A DNA stretch of 64,000 nt from contig JADWQD010000008.1 in assembly GCA_016110215.1 (NCBI GenBank), positions 1,674,001 through 1,738,000 of the forward strand, read 5' to 3'. Of this stretch, positions 11,269 through 23,176 are shown in pieces. Both the position numbers and the translations under genes were made by a program. Below the pieces are notes generated by a model. That model was not told the origin of the DNA. It made no database searches and saw nothing but the letters and a program-made list of their open reading frames with translations. How positions within the stretch are numbered: position 1 is the stretch's first letter; each line of letters opens with the position of its first letter. The stretch is from Capronia americana. Lineage: Eukaryota; Ascomycota; Eurotiomycetes; Chaetothyriales; Herpotrichiellaceae.

Positions 11269-12378
11269 AAAGTGGGCAGCTGTTGATAACCCCAGCGACG
11301 GGGGATTGGCTCCGAGGAGCTGGTCGATCCGGTCTCAAACGAGGGGTTTCGTGATACGAACAGTGAGTCTGAGTCGCTGGACGGCTTCCAAGACAGCGTC
11401 GAGAATGCGGGGGAGATCAGGTGCGACAGATAGGGCGAGCAGGGCGGTGGCTGATTGGAGATGATGGATAGGACGGAAGAAGCAAGGACTCAGGAACCAA
11501 GGCCATGATATATGTCGACCTCTTTGTTGCTGACCGGGCACAGTCATATATCTGTATTCGTAAGCCACTCACCGATATACGGCCATGTCAAAACGAGATC
11601 CATGCGAAAGGCGCGCGGAGAACTACACCCGCGCACCCTGAAAAGTGAGTCATTGAGCACGTTGATTTCTACCATGGTATATTTACCATGCCATGTAAAT
11701 GACGCGAAGGGCGGACAACGTCGACAAATGGATCCTCACCGCGTAGCGGGAGCCAATAACCGCCTTCCCGGCGTTCTCTGTGATGCCTGTCGATATTTCC
11801 ATGTGGCCTTTGGGGGCCCCTCCAGGCGTCCTAGGCCCTGTGCGGTAATCAAGTGGATGTTCGCTGGACCCCCAGCCTCAAGTAACCGCGGCGGAACGAT
11901 TCACCTGAGTACGCCCTGCGATGATTTTGCTCCAGTTTTGCTCCATGTCCCCAGTTTCTGTTTGTCAGCGCAGAGCCGAATTTATCGCACGTCTTCCTCA
12001 GCTGAGTACTCCATACGAGTAGTGGGTCAGAATTCTTCGCTGGGGCTTTGGAGCGTATGGTCGACTTTTAACAGAAACCCACCCACGTGCTCGGATCGCG
12101 GTCCCCTGCCGCCGCATGTCGGATGGCGTCGTGAGAATTTTCCCACCCCATGCCGCCCAAGTTGACCCTACCGAAAAGAATTTGATGTATCCCCGTGAGC
12201 ACACGGTCCGCGTCGCATCTGGCAATGTGGTCAGCATCGAGGGCTGTATTAACTAGATGAACATTGTAGAGGTAATCGCTATACAATCTAAATCTTGCCT
12301 GGCGCCGTCTATCGTAAGCCGCCTCTTCCTTGCACCCCTTTGGAAGGGAGAGAGGGAGTATGGTAAGCGGATTGGACC
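11269..12378. other. Intergenic region, no gene seen
   Basis: This is the upstream region of the arrestin-like gene (-), followed by the 3' flank of the TM9 gene (-). A 217-codon plus-strand frame at 11512-12165 lacks any domain, hydrophobic pattern or splice logic, and I treat it as chance. Confidence 0.55.
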
Positions 12379-14636
12379 TTAGTCTACCTTCACGCCCCCG
12401 TATATCCGCCGAATAAACATGTACGCCGCGAGGAATCCTATCGTCCCCGTCGCCAGCGAGTACACCGTACAGGCGAGTGCGCTGTAGCTGAAAAACAACA
12501 GACTACTCACAAACCCGTCTATGTGCAACCGGGTGGCGTAATACCACACCGAGTACACGAAGACCCAGAAGCCCGACGCTCCGCCCACGAAGAATGACTG
12601 CCACCACCAATGGTAGTTCTCTGCACAAAGTTGTATGTACGTGGCAATCATGACCGTCTCGGCGATGGTGATGGCGAGGAGAGCTGAAATGATGCTCAAG
12701 AAGCCGAAGACGTAGTAGTAGGATGACTTATCGAGGTAGAGTGATTTGAAGACGAAGATGAGTTCGATGAAGAGGACGGCGAAGGCAACGAGTCCGGCGC
12801 CCAAGGCCAGTGTGACTTGCTGTTTCATGTACCACACTTGTGATGGTACTTGTCGCGGTATTGCGTTTGTTTTGGTAGGATGCTCCCATGTCGATGACCT
12901 GTAGAACCCCCAATAGGAACCCAGGTGGACGAGAGGAAGTTGGATGAGGAGCCATAGGCAGGCGAGGCCCAACAGGGTCGAGAAGGGTAGTGCGGTAGAG
13001 GACGCTTGCGCCCAGCAGAAGAGGTTGAGGACGAAGACCAAGGTGAAGAGGAGGCCAGGGAAAAGAACCGCAGTCTGGTCCACCCAGTCAGCACACGTAC
13101 ACGCCTTACCGTCAGAAGCAAAGAGAACTTACCATCATCGTGTTCTTGCGCCAGTTCTGGCCACCAAACGTCTTGTAGACTCGGGCAGAGAAATACCCTG
13201 AGAATCCACCTGCAAAGACGAAGAGACCAGCACCGACGCTCCAGAAGCCTCCACGCCAGCTCGGGTTGAGAATGCCCGCGCAGCTCAGTCCCAACAAGCC
13301 CACTATCATGAAGACGAGTTGCATCCCAGATCCGATCAATGGAGCCAGCAGTCCGCCATACGGTGGTGGTCTGAAGACGTCGCCATGCAACAGTTTCCAT
13401 CCCGTAATTTCTTCCAGGGGTTCGTCGTCCGAAGACAGATCATCGTCAACGCTCGTCTCAGAGGGCTTCTCAAGGAGTCCACTGCTCGATTTCTTCTTCT
13501 CGCGCTTGCCGAGCTTGAGACGAGCTTCTTCTAGTATGCCGTCGCCACGGCCCTTGACGTCTCCCTGCATGGTCCGTCCCCAAATGACAATGCAGACGGC
13601 GCCCAGAATTCCGGAAATGATCAAAGAATTGACAATTGCCAGCCAATGGGTGAACGTGCTCTCCGCCTGGTCACTGAAGTAGAGGTCCCACCGGTTTGAC
13701 CACTCGACATCCTTCTGTTCGAAAAAGTAGACCGAGTAGGTGTAGGGGATCGTCATGGTTGCGCCGTCGTCCATGTCTACCACACTTTCCGGGGTGTACG
13801 ATGAATCAGCATATTGCTCGGCCAGGTCGGTGGTGTTTCCTGGAATGTAAAGCGCTAAAGGTTCCAAATCGTCTCCAGACACATCCGAGGGACAGCCGGT
13901 GGCATTGCGATGGCCCCCATTGATGCTCTTTGGATAGACCTCGAACCCTACAACCACCTTCCCGCCGTTGTCGCCGGCTCTTCCAGGCGCTTGCCGCCAT
14001 CGAACCACGAGGTTGTGATGGTTGTATATGTAATACATCTCTTTGCCCGTCGCCATGTCAAAATCCTTGTATCCCATCTTGAACCCGGATGCGTAGTACT
14101 TTCGAGTCCGGTCAACGGTAACAAACGAGGTCGCGCCCGGGAGGTTGTCGAGAATCCATTCCACGACATATTCGCCCTTGATCATCTGTTGCGCCCATTG
14201 CAAGTCGTTCCGGCTCACGACCCTGTCACACAGGTACTGGCAATCAATGTCCTGTCCCATGTTGATTTCGAAGTCGGAGTTCTTGATCCTGTCGCCACGA
14301 AGCACCTCGCCGAGGTTGAGGGCTACGCTGTGTCCGCTGGCGTGTGAGAAGCCTGCGTGCTTGTTGCCCGTAGGCGGGCAGACAAAGGGTAGGTCGAAAT
14401 ACGCATATTGCAACTGGCTCTTATCGGAGTATGCCTTGTTCACAAGAAGGGGAATATTCTCGTCATCTCGGTAGCTTCGTATCGATACGCCTGTCAAACA
14501 TCAGTCGCCGTCACAAGCGAGGTTCGGCCCAACGCGGACGAAGCATACCTGGAATGTAGAAGGCGTGTGATAAGGAGCAGAATAAAACGACCACGCGGCT
14601 CAACCAGGAGACACGGAGCCGGACGTCGGGGGACAT
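12379..14636 (-). CDS. TM9/EMP70-family nonaspanin (endosomal/Golgi membrane protein)
   Basis: Three exons: 14636-14549, 14490-13133 and 13074-12379, with 58-nt introns (donors GTATGC, GTAAGT); the joined frame is 713 residues. Exon 1 encodes a signal peptide (VVVLFCSLSHAFYIP) running into the mature GVSIRSYRDDENIPL, which conforms to TM9 proteins. A lumenal domain with YAYFDLPFVCPP and LNLGEVLRGDRI follows, and then nine hydrophobic segments. Between TM1 and TM2 lies the family's cytosolic stretch ending GWKLLHGDVFRPP. The extreme C-terminus is KVD, a KxD/E signal that in this family binds COPI and holds the protein in the Golgi. TM9 proteins act in endosome/Golgi sorting, adhesion and nutrient responses. 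Which yeast paralogue (Emp70, Tmn2, Tmn3) it matches needs an alignment. Confidence 0.92.
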
Positions 14637-15823
14637 GTTGTATAGATTTCCAGAACTGGTCTGAGCGAGTGGAATGGGCACAAATGGCCGTATCGCGCGA
14701 GGACGGGGGAAAGAGGAAGAAAGGAAGAAAGCAGAAGACTACGAGTATGGGAAAAGCAGATAATCGCAGTGGCGTGAGGAGCCCTATCTGCTAAACCATC
14801 CGAGCTCAATCAAAGTTAGAAGAATAGGGCATGGGGGGTTCGCCCGGCCCAAAGATGAGATGCAGTCGAAAAGATGCACCTCTCAGACGCAGATGCGAGA
14901 AGCCAGAAGAAGATGCAGTGGTGTTCTCCTCCTGCTCACGCTCCGCGATCTCGCCTCGATGATCAGCGTGGCCTTTTTTTCCCTCGCAGCCCAGGCGGGA
15001 AACGTTGAGTGGACTGTCGCGCTTTCGGTGGATCACTTACTGGACACGCGTTTGGTTGGGTGCTCATCGAACGATTACACAGCGCCGGCAGAGGCGGGGT
15101 ATCCATGCCTAAATTTGAACTTCAGGGGACACGATAGAAGCATTCGCGGCCTCCAAACCTCGGGGTCCGGGCCAGGGCGACATTTGCTGTCCATCACTTT
15201 TCTCAGCTTCTGACTCAGTCACTCAGTTAGGCCTGCCGATTCGCGCGTCATCTTCTCCTAAACGAGCCTGGGAACAAACACGCACCGCGCAAACGCAAAC
15301 CAGGCGATCACACCGTGCGCAGCATTGTTCTACCATAGTAATGAGACCCGCTCTCAATTCGGTCTGAAACATTCCTGCAGCCTCAGTTGCGCGCGTTCCT
15401 CTTGGCACCTTGCGTGATACGTACATACTCCTACGGACCTCGACTATCCGAGAACCTGCAGCGTGAGCCGTGACCTGTCGTGGGGATACAGACGAGCAAT
15501 CAGATCCGATATCTCTCGCGTTCAAGTTCAAGGTCAGGTCTTCAGAGTATTTTATGGCAACTAGCCATGGAGAAGAGGTCTGTCCATATGTTCAAAGCGT
15601 GTTCGGGCCGGTCCCTCTGATCTTTGACACATCCGGCCTCTGTTCCGAAGCTCGACGACATCATTCTACGGGGTTACGATAACAACCAGACCTCAACGTC
15701 CCCTCATTAGAGAAGGTAAGAAAAGGAACAAGCCCTATACAGCACCATCATCATAAACGCAACCAGTAAGTTTCAACGGAAGAATCACCACACGTCTCCC
15801 GTACTCGTTACCTTTCCGTCAAC
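14637..15823. other. Divergent intergenic region, no gene seen
   Basis: This is the shared 5' region of the TM9 gene (-) and the alpha/beta hydrolase (+). Frames of about 100 codons occur on both strands but show no family features. Confidence 0.55.
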
Positions 15824-16764
15824 ATGCCCTTTGCAACCGTCAACAACCACCGCCTCCACTACACGGATATCGCCCCCTCGTCGTCCACCCAATCCTCACC
15901 ACATACCCTCATATTCGTCCACGGGCTTGGATCGACCCAGAATTACTATTTCCCGATTTTCCAACACCGTGAGTCTCTGCCGTGTCTGGATGAGTGTCTC
16001 CTCTGTCCGTGCTGACGGATGTTCGCAGTAACGAGCTATCGATGCATCATCTTCGACAACTACGGCGCCGGCCGCTCGGAATATAAGCCTGGAACCGAGA
16101 CCTCGATCTCCTCCATCGGCAAGGATGTCCTAGGCCTGCTGGACTATCTGGAGGTAGACAAGGCGATCGTAGTCGGCTACTCCATGGGCGGGATGTGAGT
16201 ATCAAGACGAGAATGCTTTGATAGCGCAGCAAGCATTACCCGAAACAGTACCGCTCATTGACACGATATAGGGTCCCCACGCACCTGGCGTCAACATCCC
16301 CTTCCCGAGTCGTGGCCGCGATTCTGATCGGCCCTGTACACCCCAGCGCTCAAGTCGCCGAAGTGTTCAAACAGCGCGTTCCCAAAGTCCAATCCGGGGG
16401 CATGGAGTCCATGGCAAACACCATCCCGAACGCGGCCACCGGTCCCGACGCCGCGGCCCTGCAGAAGGCATTCATCAGGGAACAGCTCCTCGCGCAAGAC
16501 CCCGAGGGTTATATCGCGAACTGCCGGGCCATCGAGAAGGCCACCCCGCCCGCGTATAAAGACGTGAATGTGCCGACTCTGATGATTGCCGGCGAGGTCG
16601 ACAAGTCGGCGCCGCTCGAGGGCTGCAAATTAATCTTTGGAAGCTTGGGCACGGGGGAGGGCAAGAAGAAGCTCGAGGTATTGCATGGGGTGGGCCATTG
16701 GCACTGTGTGGAAGCGCCGGATGAAGTTGGCCGGCTTGTGCGGGAATTTGTCGAGGGGTTGTAG
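15824..16764 (+). CDS. Alpha/beta hydrolase (enol-lactonase/esterase-like)
   Basis: Three exons: 15824-15968, 16029-16194 and 16272-16764 (introns of 60 and 77 nt, both with GTGAGT donors); the joined frame is 267 residues, the size of a minimal single-domain alpha/beta hydrolase. The oxyanion loop reads TLIFVHGLGSTQNYY (about 32-46) and IIFDNYGAGRSEY follows. The nucleophile elbow GYSMGG puts the catalytic serine near residue 100. The acid is probably the Asp in MIAGEVDKSAP (about 213), and the base the His in GVGHWHCVEAPDEV (about 244-246). The overall pattern resembles 3-oxoadipate enol-lactonase and related C-C or ester hydrolases. The substrate cannot be told from the sequence. It lies about 5 kb before the accessory enzyme cluster, with a conserved phosphatase between, so a link to it is unproven. 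Confidence 0.88.
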
Positions 16765-17839
16765 TAGTAGTCTTTGTAGAGTGGAAAGGAGTCGCTTCCG
16801 GCAGGGTCCTGAAGCCGTGTCGGTATCTAGCCGCATGAATGACGTGCTTCTATATGAACGAACTTCATCGGTCACCTATTCAAGTTTGGCTCAAGTGATC
16901 GAGCTAACCTGTTTTCAAGACCGGAGACACAAGAGCCATGAGGACGGCCGAAATACAAGAGCTGGTTGTGAGATTTGATCGCGGCAAGATACCGTCAACG
17001 CAGTAGCAACATCCCTAGTCCATAAGATGTGGGCTGGAGCGCAGAGTCAGGGGAGCTGGAAGATCTGATGGGGAAGAAGAGTGAAGACCTGTTTGTCCAA
17101 GATACCTATATTTTGAATTGAGATCTGATCACCCGTCTCTGTACTCGTATGTCTGTCTGCTACTGATGCTTCCTCAACTAGGTGGATAGTGTATATCAAA
17201 ACACTCCATTCCAAAGAACAAGTCACACGCGGAGAGCTCATGATGACCCTGCCTTCAAGCTGCAGCTCTCCTTCGAAAAATCTCCCTCCATGACTCTTGC
17301 AGCATGCTGGAGCTCTCATCCAGAACATCTCTCGCAAAGCCTTCAGTACATGCCCCAACTGAGTGTACAACCAGGTATCTTATGTGCCAACAAAAATGCA
17401 GCGCTTGCTCTCCTTCTGTGTCAACCCGCGACTCCAGCTGAAGCCAAATGCATGCCTGCCAATGTGCCATTGGAACCCCAAACAACCGGCCCAACAAAAG
17501 GAACATCAACCGTGTAGGGATGGAAATCTGAAAAGATCCTCCCGCATTCTGCCAGAGAGGCCGTCAGCCCGAGGAGGTCGCTGACAACGTGAAGATCGTC
17601 TCGGGCGATTAAAATTGTATTTTTTTTCACTGCGCAGTTTTGTAATCCGTTTTCGGCCTGGCACCCGTTGCGCAAAGGTCCATTCGCACTGGTGCCTTCT
17701 GCACCCGATCGTGGAAAGCATGAGATAATGAACGCCTCGCTAGATGATGCCAAACGAACTTTTACCGTGATGTGCTTTTCTATTACCAACAGATGAACAG
17801 AGGAGAATCGATTGTGACACGCGAGGCTGGAGTTCGACT
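16765..17839. other. Convergent intergenic region, no gene seen
   Basis: It separates the stop of the alpha/beta hydrolase (+) from the stop of the Psr1-like phosphatase (-). No coding-like frame or repeat was noticed. Confidence 0.55.
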
Positions 17840-19615
17840 TTATAAGGCCACGTCCAATACCAAGCTCACGTCCTGTACTTGGGGTCCCGCAAGGTCCTCC
17901 AGCACCGGTATGAGATCAAGCAACTCGTTGTCGTGTGCGTCCGAGAACCATGAGCTTATCGGAACCGCATGTTGTGGATGGAAGATGTAGGACGTGGGTG
18001 AGTTGTCGATGATTATCGTTTCCTTCAGATCGCGCCCTACTTGTGACAAGTCCTGATATTGTGTCAGTACGATTATCCTCAAGATGTTCGCGGTATCTCT
18101 CCCTTACCTTGACATAATTTCCTTGGTGGTTGTAACAGCTTTCCCGGAATAGCCTGTGGTGGACGACGTGGTGGATATCCAACTGATCCAGCAAAGGATC
18201 ACCATACTTGGAGACCGAAGCAGTAAAGACAACAACTTCATAGAGCTCCCCAACCCTTTTCATGAATTGGTCCACCCCGGGTCTCTTGATGACATAGACG
18301 TTGTGATACTGGCCTTCGATTTCCACCGGGATAGTGAAGTCAGCCTGGTTCAGGATTTTGAAGCTACTGTGTACGAGCGTCTCATCGAGGTCGAGGATGA
18401 GACATTTCCGGCCTTTCAAACTGGTGTCCACGGGAGGTAAAAGCCACGTTTGCTTCTCTAGTGATGCGTCCGGCACGGGAGGGACTTCTTTGCCGACAAT
18501 CTGTTCATGCCGTTGAGACAGCGGAGGCGGAGGAGGTAGGGATACTTGGGGTTGTAGTTCGGCAGGCTGGGGTGGTTCGTCGAGGGGTTCTTCGTCAACC
18601 TCAGGCACCGGGGGAGGAGCATCTACCATGTTAACGTCTGCGGACGTCTTCTCCTCATCTTCGGATTGCTGAGATTCTGCAGGATGCTCGGACTCAGTGG
18701 GAGTCGCGGCAATGACATTCACATCCGGCTTTGTTGATGGCTCAGGCACAGTGACGGTGGTCGACTTTATCTGATCTTCGTCGCCTCTGGGTGCTATACC
18801 TTGCTGAGAGAGTGGTGCAGCTGGTATCGTCGCACTTGCACTGGGAACGGTCACTTTGTCGTGATAAGGCTCATCTGAGGATGCCTCAAGCGCCCTCTTC
18901 TCCGATAGCTCTTCGTTCGCGGCTTTGCCCTGTGCGTCCGTGTCATCTACCGCTGGTTTTCCTGGCACATCCTTCTCGTTTTCCACAACTTCGTTCTGGT
19001 CTTGTGGTCTCGATGTCCTTTGTGGCTGGGCTTGGATTTTTATTTTCTTCGCCGCCACGTCGGGATCATCTGACTTTCCATCGTCAGGAAAGTCGTTCGG
19101 GATGCAACAGTTTAAAAATGCAAGGAAACCATGGCGAGTCTTCTTTTCGGTCCTAGTCACCACATTTGGAGGCAGAGACGGTACGGGGTCCTTGCTCTCC
19201 GCGGCTCGTGCCGCTTTCAATGACTTTCTGCTACTCCTGCTGTTGTTTCTGCTTCGGCTGAGTAGACTTCGTTTTGAGCCTCGTCTTGGCGATGGAGGTG
19301 GTTCGGGCGCCGCAGGCACAGCAGGGACAGCGGCGTTCAACTCAGTCGATCGCTGGTGCGAAGATGTGCGAGAAGGGATGTTGACCGCCGATGGCTGCTT
19401 GGGCTTTTCTGTCATTGTCTCGATGGGCTGAGGAGCTTCGGCAGGAGTTTGGAGGGACGAGCTGACAGCGGCGTCATTGGGACTGACTTCTGGTACTTGT
19501 GGGGAGGCGCCTGGACAGAGAGACAGGTTAGAGATAGGAATGCGCCGTCAGGAGAAACAGAGTGAGGCGTGACGGCCATACCTGACGAGGGCTGAGTGGC
19601 AGCGCTGCCACTCAT
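17840..19615 (-). CDS. PSR1: FCP1/NIF-type phosphatase, Psr1/Psr2-like
   Basis: Three exons: 19615-19582, 19510-18108 and 18052-17840 (donors GTATGG and GTAAGG); the joined frame is 549 residues. The catalytic block CLILDLDETLVHSSF carries the DxDxT motif of the HAD/FCP1 superfamily, with the nucleophile at about D385 and the acid/base at about D387. VYVIKRPGVDQFMKRV, VVVFTASVSKYGDPLLD and ETIIIDNSPTSYIFHPQ complete the FCP1/NIF domain, which ends at the usual distance from the C-terminus. The first 350 residues are low-complexity (Ser/Arg, then Glu/Pro/Val-rich). They contain FLAFLNCCIPND, whose paired cysteines recall the palmitoylated N-terminus of yeast Psr1. Psr1-type phosphatases sit at the plasma membrane and act in salt and general stress responses with Whi2. 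The symbol denotes the closest known relative; orthology was not tested. Confidence 0.88.
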
Positions 19616-21536
19616 GTGGGGCGACAGATGGCCAACGGCCTGGTCTCCTGGGGTCTGCGCCGATGGATGAAGCCGACCACTTCACAATCATGCGATATGA
19701 CCGTAAGCAATCTCGAGGATGGTTATCGAGATGAATGGAGGAGTAGTCGCGCGCGAAAGGGCGGCACTGAAGTGAGCGCCGAGCGATGAGGTCGAAGCGG
19801 CTGAACGGGGGCAGAGAGATGACGAGACCAAAGATACGGAGTGCCGAGACTGGAAAAGGGAAAGGGAAGCCTCGGTGGCTGGTCAAGCGATGGGCGCTCA
19901 GGAGACTAAAGATGCGAACAGTGGCGCGTCGCCGTCGCAATGCAGAGAAGCGATCGATAGTTGTCAGAGTAGTTTCACGATCAGATGGAGGGTCAAGAAG
20001 TCGAGTAGTTAGTTAGGTTGATTAGCGGTGGTGAAGGGAAGTTGGTGGTGCCTTGGAGGTGAAATGGGGATTCGAGATCACGGCAGGATGGACTTGACTG
20101 GCTGACGATCCGCACGCAGGCACACTCCACCCGCTCCTCTAGGGAAGCTGCGGCGGCTTTGCGCGTGCCTGTTGGCCGCCCGGCGAGCCTAAGGACCCCC
20201 GGAGGCTGTCCAGGCGCAAGATGCGCTCCCCTCTTTCCAGCTTCCTCTAAGTGAGTAAAGACGGAGTAGTATGGAGCACTGTGCTCTGTGCTCTGTGCTC
20301 GTAGACTGTTCGCCTGCAGAGTATGACATACATCTACGAGTTACAGGACTATGGCTGACGCGGTCATAGACCGAGACTCGTGTTGGCGATGTTGGCAGCT
20401 GCCAAATGTCCGTCTTGGGCAGGAGCACTCTTCCTGTTCTTTCTTCGGGGCGCTTCCAAAGTTTCCATGCTTTTGACGCCCTTTTGCCCTGCTCGCCTCT
20501 GTTCCTCCGGCGTCTGCCTCGCCTTATCTGCCTGCTGTCGTTGCCCAACGTCATCTATCTTTCTGGCCCAGTCCTCGACCGAGTCCTCGTCCTCGTCTTG
20601 TTCCTCTCCTGTTGTTCGACTCTTCCCCTACCACTGCCGTACCGTCCGCGCTGGGATCTTCCACCATAGCCGAATGACGGCTGGGCATCAATCGTCGGCA
20701 AGCCGGTGCACCCACTAGCCACACCACAGGCGCTCGGGCGGAAATTGCTTGGAGGGAATGCATTGTCCACCTTGCCAACCCCACGAATCGCAGACACCGA
20801 ATCTTGCAGAGTGGTCGGACTCGCTAGCACAGACTGAGATAAAGAGGGTGTGCTTGTTGACGCTAGCCTCCACTCATTCAAGAGCTCGCCGGCGGTTGGC
20901 CACTGGAGGCAAACCCTATCAACCACTCCCCACGCTAAATGGCCGTACTAGCTTGTGATACATCAGATCCGTTTGCTGCTTAGCCGCCAGTGCCTCCGTT
21001 CGTTTCTACTCGTACTCCGGAAAAAGAGAGGGACTCTAACGAGTACTCCGCAGAACTCCCTGGATCACAGTACAGTACTACCTGATCTTCGGCACGTGCT
21101 TTGGTTGAGAAAAGCTGTCGGAACTCAGGTTTTGAAAGATGCGCCAACAGAATGCGTGGCACAGAACAGCGGCAGTCCCAGCAAATGACTGCAGGTCAAT
21201 GCAGCATGTTCGTGTCAACCACATGGCCGCGGGACGAGCCTGCCTCGAAAGCAGACAGAAGCTTCCGCGACCTCTTGTTGTCCCTTCCTTTCGATCCGCG
21301 AGCCGTGGCCCATCGGTGGCCAGGGTCGCACAGATGTGGCTGCGTCAGCCTCGTATTACTACCTCGAGCCCTGGAACAGATCGGCGGAATTTGGTGTGGC
21401 TTGTTCACAACAACAGGTCTTCAACGCAGAGGTTGTTGCCGCAAACGGATGCATTGGTATCTTGGTCACATCGAAATCTTCGATTCGTGGCCACAATCAC
21501 TCTGTCCTAATAGTGGTCTCCGTGCGCCCGGAGACC
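19616..21536. other. Intergenic region with one weak minus-strand coding candidate
   Basis: It holds the 5' region of the Psr1-like gene and the 3' flank of the first P450. A purine-rich block on the plus strand (about 19780-19960) fits a pyrimidine-rich leader of the minus-strand phosphatase. The only coding-like piece is the terminal exon candidate at 20364-20606, listed separately. Confidence 0.5.
20364..20606 (-). CDS. Possible small charged protein (terminal exon only)
   Basis: On the minus strand a frame runs about 80 residues to TGA 20366-20364. It begins GEEQDEDEDSVEDWARKIDD and continues through KARQTPEEQRRAGQKG and ETLEAPRRKNRKSAPAQDG. The strongly charged, helix-forming, compositionally consistent sequence looks coding. 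No start ATG lies in this frame upstream. A first exon from ATG 20688 (MPSR) joined across a 70-nt GTCATT...ACAG intron would keep the frame, but that donor is poor. No family is recognised. Treat it as a candidate small gene, not an established one. Confidence 0.3.
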   Translation of the reverse strand, partial: EEQDEDEDSVEDWARKIDDVGQRQQADKARQTPEEQRRAGQKGVKSMETLEAPRRKNRKSAPAQDGHLAAANIANTSLGL

Positions 21537-23176
21537 TCACTGTTCTCTACGCGCCGTGACTTTCACTCGAAAATCCGTTGGCTTGACGAACCAGTAGTTT
21601 ACGGTACTCCACTCTCGATCAGGCTGCTCAAGCTCAAAATCGAACCGCCTCACGAGCTGCGGAATCAACTTGGACATCTCCAGGAACGAAATGTGCCGGC
21701 CGATGCATGTTCGTGACCCGAGGCCGAACTAGAGGTTGTCAGCAATGCTAACTCGGATGGTGTACAACTTACCGGCAGGTAATAGCTCTCCATTTCCCTC
21801 AACCGTTGGCCTCCTTCTTTCTCAGCCTCGATCCACCTTTCAGGTCGGAAATGCTTCGCGTCTGGACCGAATACATCCTCGTTATAGTGAGCGCACCAGC
21901 TGTTGAGTCCGATGATGGTTCCTTCCGGAAAGAACCGATTGCAAATTTCTACACCCCCTTCTGGCACAACCCTCCACATTGGCAGGCCTGTGGCAGCGTG
22001 CATTCGTAGCGCCTCTTTCATCACTGCCTGCAAGTAGGGCATCTCCTGGCTTTCCTTGAACGAAACTGCTGGGTTGCCACAACGTCCCTGCTCTTCATAT
22101 TCTTGGATTTCGGCCCGAAGCTTCCTCATGGTGTCAGGATACCGCAGGAGGTTGTACAAAATCGAGGAGAGGGAGACCGCCGTGGTATCCGAACCGGCAA
22201 TGACGTTCGACAAGCCCATCATAAACACATGATACGGCGTTACCTTCTGCGGATCATGCTGATTCGCTCTCATCAATTTCTCCAGGAAATCCATGGGAGC
22301 GTTTTCATCCCTCTCACCCATCTTCTCCACATCGACTCCGGACTTCGTCTCCTCTTCTCTTTGCTTGATCCTCTCGTTCACATAGTTCATTAAAGCCACC
22401 CTCCCTTCGCCGCCTCCGAGTCCAAGTCGATTTGACATGGCGAATACCAACGGATGCCACTTAGCAAACACCCCCACCAGAGTGCCATACTTCAATACAC
22501 TGTGCAACGCCTTCAACAGGCCACTCACATCCTCACCCTTGTCTAAGAAGCCAAATCGTTGCGAATAAGTGATGTCACCGATGACATCGAACGCATAACA
22601 CTGGAACCAATGCGCCATATCGATGGTCTGCCCCTGGGCTGCAAACTCCGACAATTTCTGCCCGAAGATCTCCGCACAGGAGTCGACGTAGCCCTCGTAA
22701 TTGACCAGGCTGCTCATCGAGTACATTGACTGAAAGCGTTTCCGGGTCTCCGCGTGACGCTTCATATCCCGGTCTGGGAACAATGTCCACCGATTTGGGT
22801 CCGGGTGCTGCCACGCGTAGTACCAGTCACTTTTTGGAAACTTGCTGTTAATTCCGTACACCTTCTTGACGACCTCAGGATGGTCAATGCTGTACATGTC
22901 CGGCGCGACGCGGACGATGGGGCCGTATTTGCGGTGTAGTGCGATGTCATCATGGTGCCAGCGGCCAAGGGAGAGCCGGTAGAAGTAATATAGGCGGGTG
23001 AAACGCGCCAAAAGGGGCCCAGGGACGGAGCGGAGGGGCGAGGTTAGAGACTTGTACACAAAGATGAGAAGGCGGGTTGTTATGAGTATTGGAATCGCTA
23101 AGAGGGCATATCGGATCAGGATGCCCGTTGTTGATCCAGCCGTGGAGGTGGAGTGGTCAACGATCTCGAGCTTCAT
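21537..23176 (-). CDS. Cytochrome P450, pisatin-demethylase-like
   Basis: Two exons: 23176-21773 and 21728-21537, split by a 44-nt intron (GTAAGT...CTAG) just before the heme loop; the joined frame is 531 residues. An N-terminal membrane anchor (ALLAIPILITTRLLIFVY) is followed by the hinge RSVPGPLLARF. The I-helix reads VIAGSDTTAVSL, the K-helix ExxR lies in MKEALRMH, and the PERW motif is HFRPERWIEA. The heme ligand is C476 in FGLGSRTCIGRH (FxxGxRxCxG). The WHHDDIALHRKYGPIVRVAP block and the overall pattern resemble the pisatin demethylase / benzoate-hydroxylase-like P450s that attack aromatic compounds. It is an ER enzyme needing a P450 reductase encoded elsewhere. It is transcribed divergently from the Zn2Cys6 regulator 1.4 kb away. 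Confidence 0.93.

Noticed and set aside
11512..12165. 217-codon plus-strand ORF
   Set aside because: It has no ATG at its head and no domain, its composition is random, and it lies in a spacer of two minus-strand genes.
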